Origin: Alphaproteobacteria bacterium UBA3439 | GTDB lineage: Bacteria > Pseudomonadota > Alphaproteobacteria > Puniceispirillales > Puniceispirillaceae | NCBI GenBank assembly: GCA_002378605.1 | Contig: DFSK01000091.1 | Coordinates: forward strand, 1-10,579 | Reading direction: 5' to 3' | DNA length: 10,579 nt | Part shown: positions 6,671-10,579 of the stretch, in pieces | Position numbering within the stretch: position 1 is the stretch's first letter | Layout of the letters: every line of letters starts with the position of its first letter | The notes under the pieces: model-generated | Database searches by the model: none | What the model saw: only the letters and a program-made list of their open reading frames with translations | What the model was told of the DNA's origin: nothing | Translations under genes and position numbers: made by a program

Positions 6671-8029
6671 TCAGACCTGATCAAGGTAACTGTGATATTC
6701 AAATGGCGAAATGTCACCTGAAAATCGTTGCAATTCTTGTATTTTGCAAGCAATCAACATATCGCGCAATGTTTCAGGCAGCATCCGCGCAATGACGGCG
6801 CTGTTGGTAAAATGGTTAATCGCATCTTCCCAGCTTGACGGCAATCTCGGCAGATCAAGCGCATAGGAACTTGACGTGATCGGTGGCGGTGGTGGCTTTT
6901 GATCCTCCAGACCGGTCAAAATCGCCCCTAAAACGGCTGCCAGCACAAGATATGGGTTGGCATCAGCGCCCGAAACGCGATGCTCGATCCGGCGCTGGCT
7001 TGGCGGGCCAAGGGGCACACGAAGCGCCGCCGTACGGTTTTCATATCCCCAGCAAACGGCCATTGGTGCATGTGATTCGATGGCAAAACGACGATAGGAA
7101 TTTTGATGCGGCGCAAAAACCAACATGGAATCAGCAAGGCCAGCAAGCGCACCGGCAAGCGCATGGCCAAGAACCGGACTGCCAGCATCACTGCCATCGT
7201 CAAAAACATTCTTGCCCTTGCCGTCTAATAGACTGATATGCAAATGCATGCCATTGCCCGGGCGATCGGCATAGGGCTTGGCCATAAAGCTGGCAGCAAG
7301 CCCATATTTGCGGGCGACCCCTTTTGCAATCTGTTTGAAAAAGGCCGCATCATCAGCCGCCTTCATCGCATCATGCGAATGCACGAGATTGATTTCAAAC
7401 TGGCCAAGACCAGCCTCGCTTATCGTTGTATCAGCCTCGATCATCTGTAATTGACAGGCAGCATAGATTTCATTGATCAGAGCATCATGGTCATTGACCT
7501 CATCGATGGCCAGAGCACCATCTCGGATTGGCTTGGCACCCGTTAATGGTGACGCTGGTGCATCGGGCTGGCCATCGGCACCACCTTGCGGATCGGCAAG
7601 ATAGAATTCCATTTCAAAACCAACGACCGGACGAAGATCAAGCGCGGCAAACCGGTCTAAGATCATGGCAAGCGCATTGCGGGCGTCACCGGCAAATGCT
7701 TTGCCGTCATTATCCATCAGGCTCAATGGCACCAGCGCGGTTGTTTGTTCGGTCCAGGGCATTGGCAAGGGGCCACGCCCAGTCCAGAAACAGCCACCAT
7801 CTGAATCACCGGTTTCAAAAACCCATTTGCTGTTGGCAATATCACGCCCCCAAATATCAAGATTGGCCGATGATAGCGGCATACGAATCCCGCCATTGAT
7901 CACTTTTTTTAACTGGTTGCGCGGCAGACGCTTGCCCCGCAAAACGCCATTCAAATCAAAAATCGCCGCGCGCAAATTGCCAATGTCTGGATTGCGCACA
8001 AGCCACGCTTCTGTATCAAAATCGCCCAT
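6671..8029 (-). CDS. puuA: Gamma-glutamylputrescine synthetase, glutamine-synthetase family (PuuA-like)
   Basis: ATP-dependent ligase of 452 residues, cytoplasmic, expected to join putrescine to the gamma-carboxyl of glutamate. The glutamine-synthetase catalytic core is complete: FEMEF (138-142, two metal-binding glutamates), SEAGLGQFEIN (204-214), PGNGMHLHIS (257-266, including the ligand histidine region), the ESHAPM loop (318-323), NRTAALRVP (331-339) and RIEHR (347-351). The N-terminus (about 14-37, DIGNLRAAIFDLNGVLRGKRLP) is typical of the PuuA/GlnA-like amide-synthetase branch rather than of assimilatory glutamine synthetase. The open frame extends to 8161, but the added segment has no ribosome binding site or family resemblance. 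ATG 8029 has GAGA at 8037-8034, and ATG 8056 (nine residues longer) is the alternative. It is transcribed toward potF, about 150 nt away. Adjacent polyamine import, agmatinase and PuuB-type oxidase support putrescine as substrate; ligases for other amines belong to the same family. Confidence 0.85.
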   Translation of the reverse strand: MGDFDTEAWLVRNPDIGNLRAAIFDLNGVLRGKRLPRNQLKKVINGGIRMPLSSANLDIWGRDIANSKWVFETGDSDGGCFWTGRGPLPMPWTEQTTALVPLSLMDNDGKAFAGDARNALAMILDRFAALDLRPVVGFEMEFYLADPQGGADGQPDAPASPLTGAKPIRDGALAIDEVNDHDALINEIYAACQLQMIEADTTISEAGLGQFEINLVHSHDAMKAADDAAFFKQIAKGVARKYGLAASFMAKPYADRPGNGMHLHISLLDGKGKNVFDDGSDAGSPVLGHALAGALAGLADSMLVFAPHQNSYRRFAIESHAPMAVCWGYENRTAALRVPLGPPSQRRIEHRVSGADANPYLVLAAVLGAILTGLEDQKPPPPPITSSSYALDLPRLPSSWEDAINHFTNSAVIARMLPETLRDMLIACKIQELQRFSGDISPFEYHSYLDQV

Positions 8030-8159
8030 CTTATCTCTTTTCGATATTTTCGCCATTTGACGCCGTAAAAAGACAAAATTCAAGGCAAATTGCATCGTCA
8101 TCGCGGGCCAAATATGCACAATCCGAAGCGGGCAACTGCCAGCAATCCAAAAGCTTGGC

Positions 8160-8182
8160 AAACCTAGAATATTCTATGGTTT
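8160..8182. promoter_or_regulatory. Palindrome in the puuA-hppA divergent region, operator candidate
   Basis: A perfect 12-bp palindrome, TAGAATATTCTA, occupies 8165-8176. It is flanked by AAACC (8160-8164) and GGTTT (8178-8182), which are also complementary but offset by one inserted base. The right flank overlaps the -35 hexamer proposed for hppA, and the site lies about 130 bases upstream of the puuA start. A dimeric repressor or activator bound here could affect both genes. No regulator gene is in the window. Confidence 0.4.
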
Positions 8183-8208
8183 ACACTATGCTTCATTACC
8201 GTTATAAA
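8180..8208 (+). promoter_or_regulatory. hppA: Sigma-70-type promoter candidate for hppA
   Basis: TTTACA (8180-8185) and TATAAA (8203-8208) are separated by 17 bases, the optimal spacing, and each differs from the consensus hexamer at only one position. Transcription would begin near 8215, leaving an untranslated leader of about 65 bases. A GC-rich hairpin (8210-8215 pairing with 8222-8227) falls at the expected start point, so it may be only partly transcribed. Confidence 0.6.
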
Positions 8209-8280
8209 CGCGGCGGTTTCGCGCCGCCCCCGCTTTAGCCGGGCATTGCGCACATCTTTATCAAGCAAGAGGATCCTTTC

Positions 8281-10290
8281 ATGCTTACAAATGCAATTCT
8301 GCCGATCACCTTTGGTGCATTCGGTATGATCGCTGCCTTATTGATCTACGTCAATATTATCAAATCACCCGCGGGCGAAGGCAGAGTCAAAGAAATTGCC
8401 GATGAAATTCATCTCGGCGCAATGGTCTTTATGGCCAGCGAATACAAGCGTTTGGCAATTTTTTGCCTTATTTGTATCGTCGCTCTTTATGCCAGCCTCG
8501 GTGCTGACACGGCAATCTCCTTCACGCTCGGCGCGCTTTGTTCTGGCACAGCTGGTTACATTGGTATGTATTCAGCAACCAAGGCAAATGTCAGAACCGC
8601 CGTCGCCGCGAATACAAGAGGTGCAGCAGCTGCCCTGAACGTGGCTTTTTTTGGCGGTTCGATCATGGGCCTTACTGTCGCGTCGATGGGTCTTCTTGGC
8701 ATTGGCACACTATATTTCTTCATGGGCGGCACTGCGCATGGCATCGAAGCCATTGAGGGTTTTGCAATGGGCGGTTCTTCAGTTGCCCTGTTTAGCCGTG
8801 TTGGTGGTGGTATCTTTACCAAAAGCGCCGATGTCGGCGCCGACCTTGTCGGTAAAGTTGAAGCCGGCATCCCTGAAGATGATCCACGTAACCCAGCGGT
8901 TATCGCCGACAATGTCGGTGACAACGTCGGTGACGTCGCCGGTATGGGTTCAGACATTTTTGAATCATATTGTGGTGCGATGATTGCGTCGATCGCTCTT
9001 GCCGCGTCAATGTCACTTGAAAACATTGCCCGCCTCGGTGGTGATCAGGCGGTTCTTCAATTCATGCCTTTGGCGCTTGCGTCACTTGGCCTGCTTTGTT
9101 CGCTTGCTGGCATTTTTGCCGTGAAGCTATTCTCAAACAAAAGCGCCGATGTTGCCTTGCGCTTTGGCACAATCGGTTCAGCCGTCATCTTTATTGGCGG
9201 TGCCTATTTCCTGGTTCAGGCTATGGGCGGAGCCAATGGCATTTGGGTTGCGGTTCTGGTTGGCGCGATTGGCGGTATTGTCGTTGGTCTTGTCACCGAA
9301 TATTACACAGGTGGCGCTCCGGTTCGCAAAATTGCAAAAGATGGTGAAACCGGCCCAGCAACTGTGATGATTTCAGGTTTGGCCACAGGTATGCAGTCTG
9401 TTGCAATTCCGGTTCTGACCATTGCAGCCATCATCTATTGCGCCAATGAGGCCGCTGGCCTTTACGGTGTTGGTCTTGCTGCTGTTGGCATGTTGTCAAC
9501 TGTTGGCATCACCATGGCGATTGATGCCTATGGCCCCGTTGCCGATAATGCTGGTGGTATCGCCGAAATGGCAAATATGGGTAAGGAAACCCGTGAAATC
9601 ACCGATTCACTTGACGAAGTTGGCAACTCAACTGCGGCGATTGGTAAAGGCTTTGCCATTAGTGCTGCGGCGCTTGCCGCGCTGGCGCTGATCAGTGCCT
9701 ATATTGCAAAGATCAGCAATGGTGATCCAACATTCGTTCTTGCGATCAATGACCCGATGGTTCTTTGTGGCATGTTCATTGGCGGCATCTTCCCGTTCCT
9801 TGTCAGTGCAATGACAATGACTGCGGTTGGTGATGCGGCTTTTGACATGATCGTCGAAGTCCGCCGTCAGTTCAAAGAAATCCCGGGCCTTCTTGAAGGC
9901 ACAGCCAAGCCCGATACAGCACGTTGTGTTGACATTGCGACCCGCGCTGCGCTTCGCAAGATGATCCTTCCTGGATCAATGGCCGTGTTGGCACCTGTTG
10001 TCATCGGCTTTGGTCTTGGGCCTAAGGCACTTGGCGGCATGCTTGCTGGCGCATTGGTTTGCTGTGTGATGATGGCGCTAATGATGGCCAATGCTGGTGG
10101 TGCTTGGGACAATGCAAAGAAATATGTCGAAAAGGGCAACCTTGGCGGCAAAGGTTCTGACGTCCATAAAGCGGCCGTTGTTGGCGATACTGTTGGTGAC
10201 CCGCTTAAAGACACTTCAGGCCCTGCAATGAACATCCTGATCAATGTGATGGCCATTGTTAGCCTTGTGATTGCACCGCTTCTGGTGTGA
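8281..10290 (+). CDS. hppA: Membrane-bound ion-translocating pyrophosphatase
   Basis: Integral membrane pump of 669 residues, probably about 16 transmembrane helices, that couples hydrolysis of cytoplasmic pyrophosphate to export of protons or sodium ions. The pyrophosphate-binding motifs are intact: GADLVGKVE (186-194), [20 protein letters not shown] (199-218), [12 protein letters not shown] (415-426) and [11 protein letters not shown] near the C-terminus. The sequence [10 protein letters not shown] (448-457) has Ala and Gly at the positions where potassium-independent enzymes carry Lys and Thr, so it belongs to the potassium-dependent class. The pump-gate glutamate is in the form FESY (E228), shared with sodium-pumping enzymes and some proton-pumping ones. 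An AAGAGGA ribosome binding site (8267-8273) precedes the ATG by seven bases. The gene has its own promoter candidate and terminator, so it is probably monocistronic. Codons are strongly biased to GGT, GTT, CTT and ATC, consistent with high expression. Confidence 0.95.
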   Translation: MLTNAILPITFGAFGMIAALLIYVNIIKSPAGEGRVKEIADEIHLGAMVFMASEYKRLAIFCLICIVALYASLGADTAISFTLGALCSGTAGYIGMYSATKANVRTAVAANTRGAAAALNVAFFGGSIMGLTVASMGLLGIGTLYFFMGGTAHGIEAIEGFAMGGSSVALFSRVGGGIFTKSADVGADLVGKVEAGIPEDDPRNPAVIADNVGDNVGDVAGMGSDIFESYCGAMIASIALAASMSLENIARLGGDQAVLQFMPLALASLGLLCSLAGIFAVKLFSNKSADVALRFGTIGSAVIFIGGAYFLVQAMGGANGIWVAVLVGAIGGIVVGLVTEYYTGGAPVRKIAKDGETGPATVMISGLATGMQSVAIPVLTIAAIIYCANEAAGLYGVGLAAVGMLSTVGITMAIDAYGPVADNAGGIAEMANMGKETREITDSLDEVGNSTAAIGKGFAISAAALAALALISAYIAKISNGDPTFVLAINDPMVLCGMFIGGIFPFLVSAMTMTAVGDAAFDMIVEVRRQFKEIPGLLEGTAKPDTARCVDIATRAALRKMILPGSMAVLAPVVIGFGLGPKALGGMLAGALVCCVMMALMMANAGGAWDNAKKYVEKGNLGGKGSDVHKAAVVGDTVGDPLKDTSGPAMNILINVMAIVSLVIAPLLV

Positions 10291-10312
10291 TCGCGCTAGA
10301 CAAGTCAATATC

Positions 10313-10343
10313 AAACCGGCTCTGGCAACAGGGCCGGTTTTTT
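10313..10343 (+). terminator. hppA: Intrinsic terminator of hppA
   Basis: A 12-bp stem (10313-10324 with 10329-10340) contains a single G-U wobble and closes on a GCAA tetraloop. The transcript ends with six U residues, the first three belonging to the stem. It begins 22 bases after the hppA stop codon. There is no T run on the opposite strand, so it should act only on hppA. Confidence 0.92.
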
Positions 10344-10394
10344 CATGGGCGCAATAGACGCGCATTGCGGTGGCTGATCCGCCCTAGACGAAAT

Positions 10395-10428
10395 GATCTT
10401 ATTGGTATTGATCTTATTGGTATTGATC
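10395..10428. repeat. Intergenic 15-bp tandem repeat
   Basis: Two identical copies of GATCTTATTGGTATT (10395-10409 and 10410-10424) are followed by the first four bases of a third (GATC, 10425-10428). The array is between the hppA terminator and the probable end of a minus-strand gene. It could be a simple slippage product or tandem binding sites; nothing further decides this. Confidence 0.85.
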
Positions 10429-10470
10429 AGGCAAAACAGCGTGCCCGATGACGGCCTATTTGCTAGCCGC

Positions 10471-10579
10471 CTATTGACCGCAAGCCATCTGAATGGCCGA
10501 CACCACGCCAAGGCCAGCTGCCACGGACATCACCGCGCCGCATTGCCATGGCACCACCGGCACATGATGACGCCCAACC
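10471..10579 (-). CDS. Possible C-terminal fragment of an unidentified minus-strand gene
   Basis: The minus strand from the window edge has an open frame of 35 codons ending in TAG at 10473-10471. The encoded tail is rich in Val, Ala, Gly and Met (for example VMSVAAGLGVVSAIQ), suggesting a terminal membrane segment or buried helix. I do not recognise the family. Another minus frame and one plus frame are also open over this short stretch, so coding here is a guess based on the composition of the tail. Confidence 0.35.
   Translation of the reverse strand, partial: VGRHHVPVVPWQCGAVMSVAAGLGVVSAIQMACGQ

Noticed and set aside
8030..8161. N-terminal extension of the PuuA-like protein by 44 residues.
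   Set aside because: It has no ribosome binding site at its start and does not resemble glutamine-synthetase family N-termini. A nine-residue extension from 8056 remains possible.
8210..8227. GC-rich hairpin in the hppA leader as a riboswitch or attenuator.
   Set aside because: A single 6-bp stem located at the predicted transcription start is too little for a riboswitch, and no T run follows it.
8556..9026. Antisense open frame of 156 codons opposite hppA.
   Set aside because: It is a Pro/Ala/Thr-rich mirror of a codon-biased membrane protein gene, with no ribosome binding site or family resemblance.
10350..10369. Inverted repeat CGCAAT/ATTGCG after the hppA terminator as a second terminator or for the minus-strand gene.
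   Set aside because: The six-base arms lack a T run on either strand, and the terminator at 10313-10343 already explains hppA.
10311..10511. Minus-strand open frame of 66 codons with an INTNK repeat.
   Set aside because: It runs through the hppA terminator and the tandem repeat, and conflicts with the more plausible frame ending at 10471.

Overview
The window holds a complete chromosomal polyamine uptake and catabolism locus next to a membrane proton/sodium-pumping pyrophosphatase gene. Base composition is close to half GC by eye, genes are tightly packed, and the proteins resemble proteobacterial families (E. coli PotFGHI, SpeB, PuuA and PuuB are recognisable over their full lengths). I infer a free-living alphaproteobacterium, possibly a marine one of the SAR116 type. 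That placement is an impression from composition and gene content, not a computed result. I see no rRNA, tRNA, CRISPR array, transposase, integrase or phage gene.

Layout, left to right. A plus-strand FAD-dependent amine oxidase gene (puuB, 61-1380) runs convergently into a minus-strand series. Read in the direction of transcription (right to left), that series is puuA (8029-6671), potF (6517-5432), potG (5326-4253), potH (4250-3300), potI (3300-2485) and speB (2383-1412). potG, potH and potI are translationally coupled, with a 2-nt gap and a 1-nt overlap. potF and potG are separated by 105 nt carrying a strong stem-loop. puuA is separated from potF by about 150 nt containing small inverted repeats. 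Divergent from puuA is hppA (8281-10290, plus strand), with a good promoter candidate, a 12-bp palindrome just upstream of it, and a clear intrinsic terminator after the stop. The last 290 bases hold that terminator, a short tandem repeat and probably the C-terminal end of an unidentified minus-strand gene.

How the genes fit together. PotF binds a di- or polyamine in the periplasm, and PotH/PotI with the ATPase PotG import it. SpeB converts agmatine to putrescine and urea. PuuA joins putrescine to glutamate at the cost of ATP, and PuuB oxidises the gamma-glutamyl adduct to its aldehyde. The next steps of the Puu route (PuuC dehydrogenase, PuuD hydrolase, a GABA aminotransferase) are not in the window, and neither is a regulator. 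hppA has no obvious functional link; it is probably just a divergent neighbour.

The locus is well explained by known families and I do not claim a new system. The points most worth a second look are the mixed PotF/PotD-like binding pocket of PotF, the sequence class of the pyrophosphatase (potassium-dependent, possibly sodium-pumping), the potF-potG stem-loop, and the palindrome in the puuA-hppA divergent region. Three start codons (speB, potF, puuA) should be placed downstream of the longest open frame, and potH one codon downstream.
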